The position numbers and the translations under genes were made by a program. Shown one piece after another: positions 26,523 to 36,780 of a stretch of 64,000 bases of DNA. Under the pieces are notes generated by a model. It worked only from the letters and a program-made list of their open reading frames with translations. It searched no databases and was not told the DNA's origin. Each line of letters opens with the position of its first letter. Positions within the stretch are counted from its first letter, which is position 1. Origin of the DNA: UPXZ01 sp964634605 (lineage in GTDB: Bacteria > Bacteroidota > Bacteroidia > Bacteroidales > Paludibacteraceae); the NCBI GenBank assembly GCA_964634605.1, contig CAZWLJ010000002.1, positions 128,031-192,030 of the forward strand, given 5' to 3'.

Positions 26523-26634
26523 ATCCGGAGAAGTTCCCAATCAGCAATTAATTACAGGTGAAACAATAAGTTATTGAATATTATATCTTTGCCTGAAAAA
26601 GTCATTTTTTTACTCTTTACTCTGTGCTCTTTGC

Positions 26635-28512
26635 TCACACATCTTCTTCGACCACCAGATTTTCGATTATGAATCCCTGGCGTTCGCTCGTATTTTTGCC
26701 CATGTAGAATGTGAGTAAATCCTGTACAGCATCTTCGCGGCGTAGTTTGACCTGCTCGAGCCGGATATCTTTGCCGATAAAATGACGGAATTCATCCGGT
26801 GAGATTTCGCCCAATCCTTTAAAACGGGTGATTTCAGGATTCGGACCAAGTGACCTGATGGCATCCACTCTTTCTTCTTCGGAATAGCAATAGCGGGTTT
26901 CCTTTTTATTACGTACACGGAAAAGCGGAGTTTGCAGGATATACACGTGCCCTTTTTTAATCAGATCGGGGAAAAACTGCAGGAAAAACGTGATGAGAAG
27001 CAGACGGATGTGCATTCCGTCCACATCGGCATCGGTAGCTGCTATCACTTTGTTGTAGCGGAGCCCTTCGATACCATCCTCGATATTGAGTGCTGCCTGA
27101 AGCAGGTTGAATTCCTCGTTTTCGTACACAACGCGCTTGGTGAGTCCGAAGCTGTTGAGCGGTTTGCCGCGCAGGCTGAAAACAGCCTGTGTATTCACAT
27201 CGCGGCTTTTGGTTATGGATCCGCTTGCCGAGTCACCCTCGGTAATAAAGATGGACGATTCCTCCATCATTTTATTTTTGACTTCGTCTTTTGCGGGTGT
27301 ATCGTTGAAATGATAGCGGCAGTCGCGCAGTTTACGGTTGTGGAGGTTCACTTTTTTAGCCCGCTCGCGTGCCTGCTTTGTAACTCCGGCAATGGCTTTG
27401 CGTTCCTTTTCCGAATCCTGAATTTTTTGCAGCAGTATATCTGCGGTTTCGCCGTTGCGGTGCAGGTAATTATCCAGTTCTTTTTTTATAAAATCGGAAA
27501 TAAACTTATTTACCGTGATGCCTCCTTTATTAATATCCCTTGATCCGAGTTTGGTTTTGGTCTGCGATTCGAATACCGGTTCCTCCACACCGATGGCTAC
27601 TGCAGCCACTATGCCGTTTCGGATGTCAGTGATTTCCATGCTTTTGTTGTAAAATTCCTTGATAGTACGGGCAACTGCCTCGCGGAAAGCGCTCTGGTGT
27701 GTACCACCCTGGGTAGTATGCTGCCCGTTGACAAATGAATAGTACTCCTCGCCGTACTGATTGCTGTGGGTGAAAGCTATTTCGATATCTTCCCCTTTCA
27801 GGTGAATGATGGGATAGAGCGATTCGGAGGTCATATTCTCGTTAAGCAAATCAATCAGACCATTTTTTGAACTGATTTTTTTCCCGTTGTAGTTGAGTAC
27901 CAGGCCGGTATTGAGGTACGCATAATTCCGGAGCATGGTTTCGATAAATTCGTCTTTGTATTCAAAATTGGTAAACAGTTTTGAATCCGGGACAAATACG
28001 GTGAGTGTTCCGTTTTCGTTTTTCACTCCCTCCAGGTCCTCCTCTTCCAGCAGTCTTCCCTCCGTGAACGAGGCTTTTTTGGCTTTTCCCTCGCGGTAAC
28101 TCTCCACAACAAAGCTCGACGACAGAGCATTGACCGCCTTGGTGCCGACTCCGTTTAACCCGACCGATTTTTTGAATACCTGCGAATCGAATTTGCCGCC
28201 GGTATTCATGATGGAGACTGCTTTCACCACGCTGTTCAGCGGGATGCCGCGCCCGTAATCACGAACGCTTACCCGGTCGTTATCCACCCGTATTTCGATG
28301 GTTTTGCCATAGCCCATGCGGAATTCGTCGATCGAGTTGTCGATCACCTCTTTCAGAAGCACATAAATGCCATCATCAGCGTGAGTGCCATCACCTAATT
28401 TCCCGATATACATTCCCGGACGACGGCGGATATGTTCCAATCCCTCGAGTGTAATGATATTTCCGTCGCCGTAATCCACGTCGATCTTTTCCAGATTCTT
28501 TAATTCTTCCAT
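26635..28512 (-). CDS. parE: DNA topoisomerase IV subunit B (ATPase subunit)
   Basis: A 625-residue type IIA topoisomerase B subunit. The GHKL ATPase domain shows [21 protein letters not shown] and [12 protein letters not shown]. The transducer domain follows, and the TOPRIM domain has EGDSASGSI and the metal site [13 protein letters not shown], ending in [13 protein letters not shown]. Length and the absence of a GyrB-type insertion favour ParE over GyrB, though the two are hard to separate by eye. No parC follows; downstream on the same strand is tadA. The start is 10 bases after the EnvC-like gene. Confidence 0.88.
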   Translation of the reverse strand: MEELKNLEKIDVDYGDGNIITLEGLEHIRRRPGMYIGKLGDGTHADDGIYVLLKEVIDNSIDEFRMGYGKTIEIRVDNDRVSVRDYGRGIPLNSVVKAVSIMNTGGKFDSQVFKKSVGLNGVGTKAVNALSSSFVVESYREGKAKKASFTEGRLLEEEDLEGVKNENGTLTVFVPDSKLFTNFEYKDEFIETMLRNYAYLNTGLVLNYNGKKISSKNGLIDLLNENMTSESLYPIIHLKGEDIEIAFTHSNQYGEEYYSFVNGQHTTQGGTHQSAFREAVARTIKEFYNKSMEITDIRNGIVAAVAIGVEEPVFESQTKTKLGSRDINKGGITVNKFISDFIKKELDNYLHRNGETADILLQKIQDSEKERKAIAGVTKQARERAKKVNLHNRKLRDCRYHFNDTPAKDEVKNKMMEESSIFITEGDSASGSITKSRDVNTQAVFSLRGKPLNSFGLTKRVVYENEEFNLLQAALNIEDGIEGLRYNKVIAATDADVDGMHIRLLLITFFLQFFPDLIKKGHVYILQTPLFRVRNKKETRYCYSEEERVDAIRSLGPNPEITRFKGLGEISPDEFRHFIGKDIRLEQVKLRREDAVQDLLTFYMGKNTSERQGFIIENLVVEEDV

Positions 28513-28522
28513 TTTTGATACT

Positions 28523-29944
28523 TTATCTTGTTAACCAGCTTTCGGGGTTGACCATCTGACTTCCGTTGTAAAGGTTAAACTGCAGTTCAGCCTGTCCGCT
28601 TTCGTCGTCGGTATAAATTTTCCCGACAGGCTGGCGTGCTGATACCTGTTCACCCGATCTGACGTACACTTCGGATAAATTGGCATAGAGTGTCCGGTAG
28701 TTTCCATGCTGTATGAGGACTGCATTTCCGGTACCCGGTAGTGAGAAAACACGTGTGACCACACCCTCAAAAACCGCGCGGGCATTGGTTCCTGCCGGTG
28801 AACGGAAATAAACGCCTTTGTTGTTGATAGTCACGTATTTCAGTTCGGGATGTGGCTGTGTACCGTAGTGCCCCCGGATATAACCTCTGTCGACAGGCCA
28901 GGGCAGTCGTCCCTGATTGTTGGCAAAGCTGCCCGAAAGGAGTTTTTCTTCCCGGGTCATAGCCGAAATCTGTTCGGCGACTTTGACTTCTGATGCGCGT
29001 GGTGTTTCGGTTTTAGCTACCGTCACATCGGTTTTAGCAGTTTCAGCGGGCTTTGCCTGAGCTGTAGCTTCGGTTTTTGTTTTTTGCGAATCCGCTTTTT
29101 TGCGTTGTTCGGCTGCCCGGGCATCGGCCATTTTCCGTTCTTCAATTTTACGCCGTGCTTCCTGCTCGGCTCTTATCCTGGCTTCCTCGGCACGCCGTCG
29201 GGCCTCTGCCCGGCGAATTTCTTCTTCTATAACCTGTTGTATCTTATTGTCAATCTGATCCCTTTTCCGCTGATGTGCCCTGTACTCTTCACTCAGCCTT
29301 TTTTCTTCCTGCTGGAGCGAGCTCAGCATTACCTTTTCATCGTTTTCGTCTTTCTTCAGTTTGTCTGCCTCGAGTTGTTTTGCTTTTACAGCATCCAGTT
29401 TTGCCCCTTTATTCTGGTCCAGACTGTCGGTTTTGAGGGCAATCTTCATTTTTACTTCCTCTATCTGTTTTACCTGCTCTTTTTTATAGTCGGTAAACTC
29501 GCGCAGATACCTCACCCGGCGGAGTGTCTGATCAAAGTCGCGGGCAGAGAGCAGAAACATCAGCCTGGAATAGGAATTCATGTTTGTCTGTGTTTTGCGG
29601 ACAAGCCGGGCATAATCGTCTTTGAGTTTCCCGAGTTTATTTTCCAGTTCAATCCGTTCCCTGGTCAGGTTGTCAATCTTCCTGTCGAGCACTGCAATCT
29701 CTGTGTTGTAATTTTTGATCAGGTTTCGGCGTTCGTTCAGGTTTTTTTTTAGTGCATTGAGTTTTTTTTGTGAAGCCTTTTCGTTTTTTTGCGTTTCCTT
29801 CAGCAGTTTATTTGTTTCGTTGATGCGTTCCTGTATCTCCCTGCGCTCCTTTTTCAGCAAGTCGATACTCTGTGCCTCAGCTACAGGATTGCTGAACAAA
29901 ATCAGCGCAATGATTGCGAATACATATATGACCGGATGCTTCAT
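28523..29944 (-). CDS. EnvC-like murein hydrolase activator (degenerate LytM/M23 domain)
   Basis: A 473-residue exported protein: signal peptide (1-24), a very long coiled coil (about 25-290, with [19 protein letters not shown]), an Ala/Lys/Thr-rich linker and a C-terminal LytM-like domain (about 345-473, [18 protein letters not shown]). The zinc ligands of active M23 peptidases are missing: there is no Asp after the first His region, HxH is replaced by QHGNY, and the final segment is ELQFNLY. This is the EnvC pattern, in which the domain activates cell-wall amidases at the division site. It lies between the DUF4292 lipoprotein gene and parE. Confidence 0.88.
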   Translation of the reverse strand: MKHPVIYVFAIIALILFSNPVAEAQSIDLLKKERREIQERINETNKLLKETQKNEKASQKKLNALKKNLNERRNLIKNYNTEIAVLDRKIDNLTRERIELENKLGKLKDDYARLVRKTQTNMNSYSRLMFLLSARDFDQTLRRVRYLREFTDYKKEQVKQIEEVKMKIALKTDSLDQNKGAKLDAVKAKQLEADKLKKDENDEKVMLSSLQQEEKRLSEEYRAHQRKRDQIDNKIQQVIEEEIRRAEARRRAEEARIRAEQEARRKIEERKMADARAAEQRKKADSQKTKTEATAQAKPAETAKTDVTVAKTETPRASEVKVAEQISAMTREEKLLSGSFANNQGRLPWPVDRGYIRGHYGTQPHPELKYVTINNKGVYFRSPAGTNARAVFEGVVTRVFSLPGTGNAVLIQHGNYRTLYANLSEVYVRSGEQVSARQPVGKIYTDDESGQAELQFNLYNGSQMVNPESWLTR

Positions 29945-29950
29945 CTTTAC

Positions 29951-30787
29951 TTATTTTCTGAATAAAGAACTGATATTGCCACGCGTGTACCGGGACAGAT
30001 CGGCAGGTTCCATTACCAGGGGCTTGTTGAATTCCGCTTCTTCGATTGTGAAATGAAACGAGGATTTGTTTTCGCCATTTCCGGCATCGATGGATATCTT
30101 TTCAGGGAAAAGCACGCCGTCAAACTTTTTGAAATCCGAATAACCGGTTTTCATGTTGTACGCCTTGTCGTTTGATTCAATGAGAATAGCGGCAATACGT
30201 GATAATACCTGGTCAATCATCACTTCCTGACCGAACGTTTGGGTCTGATACATGATTGAACCTCCTGGAGTATTGTTTTTCCAGCTGAAATCGTCGGGAA
30301 TGAAAACTTTGTCGCCCGGAACAAAAAGCCGGTTGCTTATCAGCGACTGGATAACGTCATAATTAACTGTAACTCCGAGTGTGTTCCTGAATATGCCGTA
30401 ATTGCTTTCATAGAACATTTTATTCATCTTATCCACTACGATAAGTGTGGAGGGTGTCATTTCGAGCCGAAACAGTTCGACGCCAAAAAACGGCTGAATG
30501 GACAGGTGCATGGCAGAGTCGGATACTATTTTGCAGGATGCTTTCACGTCCATTTGCCGGCCTTTGAAGTCCACGAAGAGCGACATTTTTCGGGCATAGG
30601 CTGTGCGGAAAGCAGGTTGCATCTGCTGTATCTGTTTCACCATTTCGGCTGGTGTGAGCTGATGGCTTGCCTCTGCCGGTTTAGTTTCGGGAGTTGATGG
30701 CTGTACAACTTTCGAAGTGGTTTTACAGGCAGCCAGAGTCAGAGCTGTTACTGCCAAAAGGAGGAATTTTATTTGTTTTATCTTCAT
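29951..30787 (-). CDS. DUF4292 lipoprotein
   Basis: A 278-residue lipoprotein with lipobox LAAC (Cys20) and a DUF4292-type body, a LolA/LolB-like all-beta fold: segments such as KMSLFVDFKGRQMDVKAS, LSIQPFFGVELFRLEMTPST and VDKMNKMFYESNYG. The role is unknown, but the fold suggests handling of lipids or lipoproteins at the outer membrane. It overlaps the TPR gene by four bases and is six bases from the EnvC-like gene, so these form one operon. Confidence 0.85.
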   Translation of the reverse strand: MKIKQIKFLLLAVTALTLAACKTTSKVVQPSTPETKPAEASHQLTPAEMVKQIQQMQPAFRTAYARKMSLFVDFKGRQMDVKASCKIVSDSAMHLSIQPFFGVELFRLEMTPSTLIVVDKMNKMFYESNYGIFRNTLGVTVNYDVIQSLISNRLFVPGDKVFIPDDFSWKNNTPGGSIMYQTQTFGQEVMIDQVLSRIAAILIESNDKAYNMKTGYSDFKKFDGVLFPEKISIDAGNGENKSSFHFTIEEAEFNKPLVMEPADLSRYTRGNISSLFRK

Positions 30788-32529
30788 TTCATATCTTCAT
30801 TTTTCGCCTTACCGATTTTTTCAATCAGTCCGGCGTTGTTTTCGTTCAGTTTAAGTGCCTTTTGCCACATTTCGAGTGCCTTTTCCGGATTTTTCAGCAT
30901 GTGATAAATATCGCCGCTGTGTTCCAGGATCACTTCCGAAATTTCATCCTGTTTCATATTGCTTACAGCCTTGTCGATGTAAATTCTGGCCAGATTGTAA
31001 TTGCCCTGTTTGTAGAATATCCACGCGTAAGTATCCAGATATGTGCTGTTGTTGGGTTCCAGTTCCACGGTCTTCGCGCTCATTCTTTCAGCTTTCCGCA
31101 GATCGGCCCCTTCTTCAGACAGGTAGTAGGCGTAGTTATTCATAATATACACGTTGGTTGGATTGGCTTCCAGCGCTTTTTCGTAGTATTTGAAAGCGTT
31201 TTCCTTGTCTTTTGTCTGAAAATAAATATCGGCTATCTGCCCGTAGAAAGTGCTCAGAACAGCAGATGAAGCAGAAGCCAGATTTTCTATGGCTTCGAAA
31301 TTGATGCGGAGGGCTTCATCGTATTTATGCTGCTGGTAAAGAGCGATGGAACGGTAAAAGTAGAATTCGGGTACTTCGGGAATTTCCTTTATAGCTCGTT
31401 CGGTAAGCTTAAGTATGCCTGTAGTATCGTTTTTTTCGGTAAGTATCTGCAGCGAAGTTTTCCAGGCGGTTTCGTTTTTCGGATTGATATTGATAACGCT
31501 TTCGAGTTCCCCGAGGGCTTCGGCGGTACGTTTCTGGTTCTGCAGAAAAAGTGCGTAGTAGGCATGGGCCATTTCATCGAGCGGATACTGGTCAATGAGC
31601 ATTTTGAAAAGACTTTCGGTTTCGCTTATCTTCTGGTTGACAGCCAGCAACTGATCTACATACTGCCCGAGAATATCCATCTTAGTATCGGAGGGCAACT
31701 GGGGATTTTTCAGCGCCGATACAATGGACTCCAGCGCCTTGTCGTCCTGATTATTCTGCTTGTAATAATTCGAAAGTGAAATATACACAAACGGATTTCC
31801 GGGATCGTCGTTCAGAATCTGCTGATAGATTTCGTATGCTTTGCGGAGCTGCTTCTGATCCATATAGATATCACCCAGCAACACCCGGTACCTGCTCTCC
31901 TGTGGATACTTCCGGGTAAGTTTCAGTATTTCTTCAATGGCCTTCTTTTCCTTGTTGAGAAGCGCATAGATCTGAAATTTCTCGATGGAAAGGTACTCGT
32001 TGATGCCGGTGAAAACTTCCAGCTGGTTGAGTGCTCCGATTGCCTTGTCGAACTCGCCGGTTTGCTTGTAAAGTGATGAAAGCAATGTATATACCTCTTC
32101 GCGCTGTGGAAAGCGCCTGCAGAGCTCTTCTGCCTGCTCAATAGCCGTGGGATAGAGTTTCTGCCCTGAGAGCATGCTGATATACTGCGTACGGTACCAC
32201 CAGTTAGCGGGAGCAGCATCGACCGCCTTTCTGAAAGCACGCATCGATTCTGCGGGCCAGTTGAGCCGTGCATACACATAGCCTGTTTCGCTCTGAGCGG
32301 CAGCGCTGGTGGAGTCAGTTTCAAGACACATCCTCAGCGCGTCCAGCTGCGCATCGTATTCCTGCAGATCCTTGAGCCGTTGTGCCTCGAAAAAGTAATA
32401 ATCGAACCGCGCCTGTTCGGCCGCAGTCAGACGGTGTGCAACCTGAACTGCCGTTTTATCTTTCCCCGATACTCCTGCAGAAAAAACCAGCAGCACGAAG
32501 GCAATGGATATGATTGATTTTATTTTCAA
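30784..32529 (-). CDS. Exported tetratricopeptide-repeat protein
   Basis: A 581-residue protein with a signal peptide (about 1-22) and at least ten TPR units, for example AAAQSETGYVYARLNWPAES, PEFYFYRSIALYQQHKYDEA and NPTNVYIMNNYAYYLSEEGA. TPR arrays bind other proteins; this one is periplasmic or outer-membrane associated. It heads the unit shared with the DUF4292 lipoprotein and the EnvC-like activator, a conserved order in Bacteroidales as far as I recall, which suggests a cell-envelope or cell-division role. Confidence 0.85.
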   Translation of the reverse strand: MKIKSIISIAFVLLVFSAGVSGKDKTAVQVAHRLTAAEQARFDYYFFEAQRLKDLQEYDAQLDALRMCLETDSTSAAAQSETGYVYARLNWPAESMRAFRKAVDAAPANWWYRTQYISMLSGQKLYPTAIEQAEELCRRFPQREEVYTLLSSLYKQTGEFDKAIGALNQLEVFTGINEYLSIEKFQIYALLNKEKKAIEEILKLTRKYPQESRYRVLLGDIYMDQKQLRKAYEIYQQILNDDPGNPFVYISLSNYYKQNNQDDKALESIVSALKNPQLPSDTKMDILGQYVDQLLAVNQKISETESLFKMLIDQYPLDEMAHAYYALFLQNQKRTAEALGELESVININPKNETAWKTSLQILTEKNDTTGILKLTERAIKEIPEVPEFYFYRSIALYQQHKYDEALRINFEAIENLASASSAVLSTFYGQIADIYFQTKDKENAFKYYEKALEANPTNVYIMNNYAYYLSEEGADLRKAERMSAKTVELEPNNSTYLDTYAWIFYKQGNYNLARIYIDKAVSNMKQDEISEVILEHSGDIYHMLKNPEKALEMWQKALKLNENNAGLIEKIGKAKNEDMK

Positions 32530-32713
32530 TTTGATGATTATTTATTGTAACCTGCTGCCCTCAAACCACTATGAGTATGTTATCGGGCATTTATCAGCAC
32601 TGACAGACAAATATGAAAAACGGTCAGGCTGCTACGACTTATCTTAAAAAAAGAAACCTGAACAGCCCGCAACCAAAACTATAAACTATGAATTCTATAC
32701 TGAAATCTTCAAA

Positions 32714-33148
32714 CTAACTCTTCCCGGTATGTCCGAATCCTCCGGCACCCCGTTCGCTTGGTGTCAGCTCGTTCACATCCACCCATTCGGCTTTTTCGTG
32801 CCTGGCGACAATCATCTGGCAGATGCGTTCACCATCGTTCACAGTGAAGGTTTCGGCAGACAGATTCACCAGAATCACACAGATTTCACCCCGGTAGTCA
32901 GCATCAATGGTACCCGGTGAATTCAGCACGGTGATTCCCTTTTTGAATGCCAGCCCGCTTCGGGGCCGTATTTGTGCTTCGTAGCCTTCGGGCAATTCGA
33001 TATACAAGCCTGTGGGTATCAATTTTCGTTCCAAAGGTGCGAGTTCCACCGGTTTGTCGAGGCTGGCACGCAAATCCATTCCTGCCGCATGCAGTGTGGC
33101 ATATTCAGGTAACGGATGTCGCGATTCATTTACAATTTTAACTTTCAT
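32714..33148 (-). CDS. dut: dUTP diphosphatase (dUTPase)
   Basis: A 144-residue trimeric dUTPase that hydrolyses dUTP to dUMP. All five motifs are present: [43 protein letters not shown] and the C-terminal [12 protein letters not shown]. The start at 33148 ([17 protein letters not shown]) fits the family; the frame is open 12 codons further upstream. It lies upstream of the TPR operon on the same strand with a 184-base gap. Confidence 0.95.
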   Translation of the reverse strand: MKVKIVNESRHPLPEYATLHAAGMDLRASLDKPVELAPLERKLIPTGLYIELPEGYEAQIRPRSGLAFKKGITVLNSPGTIDADYRGEICVILVNLSAETFTVNDGERICQMIVARHEKAEWVDVNELTPSERGAGGFGHTGKS

Positions 33149-33239
33149 AAGTTTGTTTTTTCGGGTATCATCACTTACCGTCAAACCGGAACTCGTTTTT
33201 GTTTGTTGGCTGACGGTCTGGTTTTTGGTATTTAACTTG

Positions 33240-33247
33240 CAAAAATA
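33240..33247 (-). promoter_or_regulatory. -7 promoter element of dut
   Basis: Minus-strand TATTTTTG, about 92 bases before the dut start. A weak TTTA lies at the -33 position. Confidence 0.45.
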
Positions 33248-33476
33248 CGATTTAAATCGGTATGGTTAAAGTATTAAATCTTTAAAATATCTAATTTTTA
33301 CCCGTTATCATTCCCTGATGTGAGTTATCCGCCACAAAAAGGAGGCGGGTTATATTTGGGAAGTTCTCCCCTGACCATTCATCCAAAAACGGAGATAATA
33401 CATGCAGGCAAGTAAAAAATCCGGGTCAAACCGGGTAATTTCACAATCATTCTGTTTTATTAATCAATTTAAATTG

Positions 33477-33484
33477 TATATTTG
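33477..33484 (+). promoter_or_regulatory. -7 promoter element of the AraC-type gene at 33588
   Basis: TATATTTG fits the Bacteroidota consensus, about 104 bases before the start codon. No exact TTTG is found 20 bases upstream. Confidence 0.5.
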
Positions 33485-33587
33485 CACCTGATAGTTTTTT
33501 GTTCTTAAAGGCCGGGTAGAATGATACTGGCATGTAAGCAGTTAATTATTCTTTCTGACACCTGACCTGAGATAATTATGTTTGTTT

Positions 33588-34688
33588 ATGGAAACCATCT
33601 TTACAGCCATAGTTGCGACAGGGAGTTTCTGGATTCCGCTCATTCTTGGGCTGGTATTTCTTTTAATACCGGCTAAGGATATCGATTTGCTGAAATACTA
33701 CTACAGATCGAAATACCTGATGAGTCTTGCGTATATTTCATTCGGCATTTTTTCACTTCTCGTTCTTATCACCAATCCTGATTTTCTGTTCAACAACACG
33801 ATACGCTCATACGCTCCGCTGATAGCTATCGTTCAGATTATTATTTTCAGTTATGTAAATATCACGCTTATCAAGCCCAGTTACCTCAGCCTTCGTAAGC
33901 TGCTCAGGCCTCTGGTACCCTCACTGTTATTATCCGGATTGTATATTTTCTCATTTATTCATAAACCTTTCGGTTTGTTTCACGAAATAATGTACTATAT
34001 CCTGTTTGCTTTTTTTGCCTTTCTGATTTTTTATTACAGTTTCGAGTTCTCGAAGTATTATCGCATGTACCAGCTCCAACTGGATAATTTCTACTCCGAG
34101 TTGTCGTCAAACCATTTGCACTGGGTTTTGAAATCTCAGGTCATTGTAGTTGTCACCGGCATTATGGTTTTTTTTGCGGGTTTCATACCCACCTCCTTCA
34201 TGGGTGCATTTCTGGCTGTGATGATTCTTTTTTTCTCCTACTACGCATTCAGGTATATCCAGTACGGCATAACATTTTCCGAAGTAGAAGCCATTCTTGA
34301 TGAAAAAGAGACCAAAGAAAGCTCCAGGCATGCCGAAACCTCACAAAATCAACTCTCGAAGGCTATCAGTGAGTGGGAAAACCATAAAAAATTCACCGCT
34401 AAAAGTCTTACTGTGGAAAATGTGGCGGCTTCGCTCAGCACCAACCGTACTTATCTCTCCAATTATATCAATACCCAAAAAAAGAAAACTTTCAATGAAT
34501 GGATAAACGGGCTTCGGATCGACGAAGCCAAAAACCTGATGATTAACGAGCCGGGAATTCCAATTCTGGAGGTTTGCGAACTGGTAGGATTCACAGACAA
34601 GAGTAATTTCGGGAGGCATTTCAGTAAAATTACAGGCTATTCACCAGCAGTATGGCGCCGTGAACAATTAAATAATAAAAAGATTTAA
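33588..34688 (+). CDS. Membrane-integrated AraC-family transcriptional regulator
   Basis: A 366-residue protein with six or seven hydrophobic helices in the first 225 residues and a C-terminal AraC double helix-turn-helix (about 265-360): KSLTVENVAASLSTNRTYLS, then ILEVCELVGFTDKSNFGRHF and TGYSPAVWRRE. The ATG at 33588 is preferred to the TTG two codons earlier. It overlaps the next regulator gene by one base (TAATG). Such proteins sense a membrane or envelope signal directly and bind DNA at the membrane. Together with the next gene it probably controls the surface-protein genes downstream. Confidence 0.88.
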   Translation: METIFTAIVATGSFWIPLILGLVFLLIPAKDIDLLKYYYRSKYLMSLAYISFGIFSLLVLITNPDFLFNNTIRSYAPLIAIVQIIIFSYVNITLIKPSYLSLRKLLRPLVPSLLLSGLYIFSFIHKPFGLFHEIMYYILFAFFAFLIFYYSFEFSKYYRMYQLQLDNFYSELSSNHLHWVLKSQVIVVVTGIMVFFAGFIPTSFMGAFLAVMILFFSYYAFRYIQYGITFSEVEAILDEKETKESSRHAETSQNQLSKAISEWENHKKFTAKSLTVENVAASLSTNRTYLSNYINTQKKKTFNEWINGLRIDEAKNLMINEPGIPILEVCELVGFTDKSNFGRHFSKITGYSPAVWRREQLNNKKI

Positions 34689-36523
34689 TGAGGCTGAAAT
34701 CGTTCATACACACCCTGATGATTCTCACGCTAGCCATATCGGTTGCAGGATGTCTTTTCACGTCCTGTTCGGAAAGCGAAAAGAAGCATTCCGCGAAACT
34801 GGAAAAAGCAATCGACCTGTTTTACCTGGAAAATAAAAACGACAGTGTACTGATGCTGCTCGAAACACTTCCAGCTGAAAAACTCTCAGCCGGGGAAGTA
34901 CAGCTTGCCACTATCTTCAGAGCGGCGGCGGTATGCGAAACGGGAAAACCGGACAGCGCTTTGACCATACTCCGGACTGTTGACCAGGATAAACTCCCGA
35001 AAGAGATTAGTTACTACTACGGTAGTATACTGGGACTGATCAGATTCCGACAGTTTCAGCCCGAGGAGGCCTATCACAGTCTTATTACACTCGACAGCGA
35101 GGCCAGCAGTGATATCCGCGCAGTGGCGCTCACCGAAAGGCTTATCAGCCGGATAATGATTTATTACGGAGATGACAAAAACGCTATCGACTGGCTTATG
35201 CACTCGCGCAGGAACTTCGAAAAAGCAGGGCTGGAAAAAAGTGTGGCTATCAACAACCGGTTGCTGGGCAATATCAGCGTACGGCTCAAACTTTACGGGG
35301 AAGCGCGGCAGCAACTCGATTCTGCCATATCAGTCTTCAAAAAGTACAACGACGGCGCTGAACTTTTTTTTGCATACGCAGAGATGACTGAGTATTTTAT
35401 CAGGCAAAACAAGCCTGACTCAGCCCTTCAGTTCATCGCGAAAGCCCGGAATGCCTTTGATGTAACATCCTATAAATCAATGCTTGCACTCCTCAGCAAC
35501 AACCGTGGCGAGATAGAAAAGCTGAAAGGGAACTACCCAGCGGCCATTCAAATGTTTGACTCCACGCTCCGGCTCGGCACCGGGTATTATTATTCCCAAA
35601 TCAGAACGCAAACCGCTTTCCTCAACCTGGCCGAAATTTATAACAGGACCGAGCAGCCAGACAGCGCGAGGAAATACGCGCTGAATGCACTGAATACCGT
35701 TTCGGGAAAACAAAAAGACAAGATTAAATATGCCGTGTACTACCAGCTGGCAAAATCGTACGTCACTACTGACATAACCAAAATGCAGGCATACATGGAC
35801 TCAGCCATTTATCATCTGGATAAATACCAGGCTTCGCAGTCGGTAGATCTGATCAGGTATTTCAACACCAGGAAGGACCTGAAGGACTCACACGACATGA
35901 TCGAGGAACTGAAAGCAGCTGCAATAAAGTATCGCATCAACTTTCTGATACTTATATTGTTCGTAATCTTTATTGTTTCGGCAATGATGCATATATTTTA
36001 CGTGCAGAAAGACCGGAACAAAGCACTCCGAATGCTCGTACAGAAAAATCTGAAGTTACTCGAAAAAGAAGTGAGCCAGCAACAGGAAGCCTGGAACAGG
36101 CAAAACAATAACCTTAAGAAGAAAATCCATAACGGGAACGACGAAGAAAAACTTCAGGCCATCTATACCTCATTCATTCACTGGCTCAGCGATGAAGGCA
36201 ACTTCCGTCGAAAAGACCTTACACTGAGCGTGGCTTCCAAAGAACTGAATACCAACCGCGATTACCTGTCGCGGGCTATCAACGAGCAAAACCTCCACTT
36301 CAACGACCTGGTAAACAAATACCGCGTGATGGAAATCATAAGGGTGTTTTCGACCCCATCCGATCCCCGCAACAAACTCACCCTGCAGATACTCGCCACC
36401 GAGGTGGGCTTTAATTCCAACTCGGTGTTTATCGATGCATTCCGTCGTATAACCGGAATGACACCCACCCGCTTCAAAGAACATCTGACAGAGACAGATA
36501 CACAGCCAAAGGTGAATAATTAA
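34688..36523 (+). CDS. TPR-containing transmembrane AraC-family regulator
   Basis: A 611-residue one-component regulator. The N-terminus (to SVAGC, Cys22) looks like a signal or lipoprotein sequence. Then come TPR-like repeats (about 40-400, for example ADYKAL-like helices such as AIQMFDSTLRLGTGYYYSQI), a single transmembrane helix (about 417-438, INFLILILFVIFIVSAMMHI), a short coiled coil and a C-terminal AraC domain (about 505-600, with LNTNRDYLSRAINEQNLHFN and GFNSNSVFIDAFRRITGMTP). This places the TPR sensor outside the cytoplasm and the DNA-binding domain inside. It is coupled to the preceding AraC gene and precedes the surface-protein genes. Confidence 0.88.
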   Translation: MRLKSFIHTLMILTLAISVAGCLFTSCSESEKKHSAKLEKAIDLFYLENKNDSVLMLLETLPAEKLSAGEVQLATIFRAAAVCETGKPDSALTILRTVDQDKLPKEISYYYGSILGLIRFRQFQPEEAYHSLITLDSEASSDIRAVALTERLISRIMIYYGDDKNAIDWLMHSRRNFEKAGLEKSVAINNRLLGNISVRLKLYGEARQQLDSAISVFKKYNDGAELFFAYAEMTEYFIRQNKPDSALQFIAKARNAFDVTSYKSMLALLSNNRGEIEKLKGNYPAAIQMFDSTLRLGTGYYYSQIRTQTAFLNLAEIYNRTEQPDSARKYALNALNTVSGKQKDKIKYAVYYQLAKSYVTTDITKMQAYMDSAIYHLDKYQASQSVDLIRYFNTRKDLKDSHDMIEELKAAAIKYRINFLILILFVIFIVSAMMHIFYVQKDRNKALRMLVQKNLKLLEKEVSQQQEAWNRQNNNLKKKIHNGNDEEKLQAIYTSFIHWLSDEGNFRRKDLTLSVASKELNTNRDYLSRAINEQNLHFNDLVNKYRVMEIIRVFSTPSDPRNKLTLQILATEVGFNSNSVFIDAFRRITGMTPTRFKEHLTETDTQPKVNN

Positions 36524-36594
36524 CCGCGCATATCTTTCGGGTGTCTTTTCGGATTGTTCAATTCAAAAATATTTGTTCTGTTTTTGCCCGGTTT

Positions 36595-36642
36595 TGGTCA
36601 AAGCGTAAATATATTTTTACGTATTGACCATTCATTTTTTTT
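36595..36642 (+). terminator. Imperfect palindrome followed by a T-run
   Basis: TGGTCAA and CGTAAA (36595-36609) are mirrored by TTTACG and TTGACCA (36616-36630), giving a near-complete dyad of 36 bases, followed by TTCATTTTTTTT. It lies 72 bases after the regulator stop and about 20 bases before the -7 box of the next gene, so it could be a terminator, an operator for the AraC proteins, or both. Confidence 0.55.
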
Positions 36643-36651
36643 ATGGTTCAT

Positions 36652-36659
36652 TAAATTTG
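36652..36659 (+). promoter_or_regulatory. Candidate -7 element for the surface-protein genes
   Basis: TAAATTTG matches TAnnTTTG, 122 bases before the ATG at 36781. There is no TTTG at the expected -33 position, as is common for promoters that need an activator. Confidence 0.4.
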
Positions 36660-36780
36660 TAACCTATTAATTAGGATTAGTTCTATTTTACGAAAACAAG
36701 TTACAATCTGTCACAGGAGTGTGATAATAAAGAATAATTTGAATCTATTACATAACATCTGTTTACTGAACCAAATGAAT

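Larger units (their letters stand above)
33149..33587. other. Divergent intergenic region between dut and an AraC-type gene
   Basis: Besides the promoters listed at 33240 and 33477 it contains a small GC-rich hairpin near 33333-33356 (ATCCGCC/GGCGGGT). Otherwise nothing is seen. Confidence 0.6.

Noticed and set aside
26584..26591. Plus-strand TATCTTTG promoter match between tadA and parE
   Set aside because: Both neighbouring genes are on the minus strand and no plus-strand gene follows, so it is probably a chance match.
29084..29752. 222-codon plus-strand frame rich in Phe/Leu/Cys inside the EnvC-like gene
   Set aside because: Antisense shadow of the coiled-coil coding region; the long hydrophobic runs come from reversed Lys/Glu codons and not from membrane helices.
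28523..29944. Active M23 peptidase
   Set aside because: The metal-binding histidines and aspartate are missing, so a hydrolase activator of the EnvC type is the better call.
34688..36523. Hybrid two-component sensor
   Set aside because: There is no histidine kinase or receiver domain between the transmembrane helix and the AraC domain; it is a one-component regulator.
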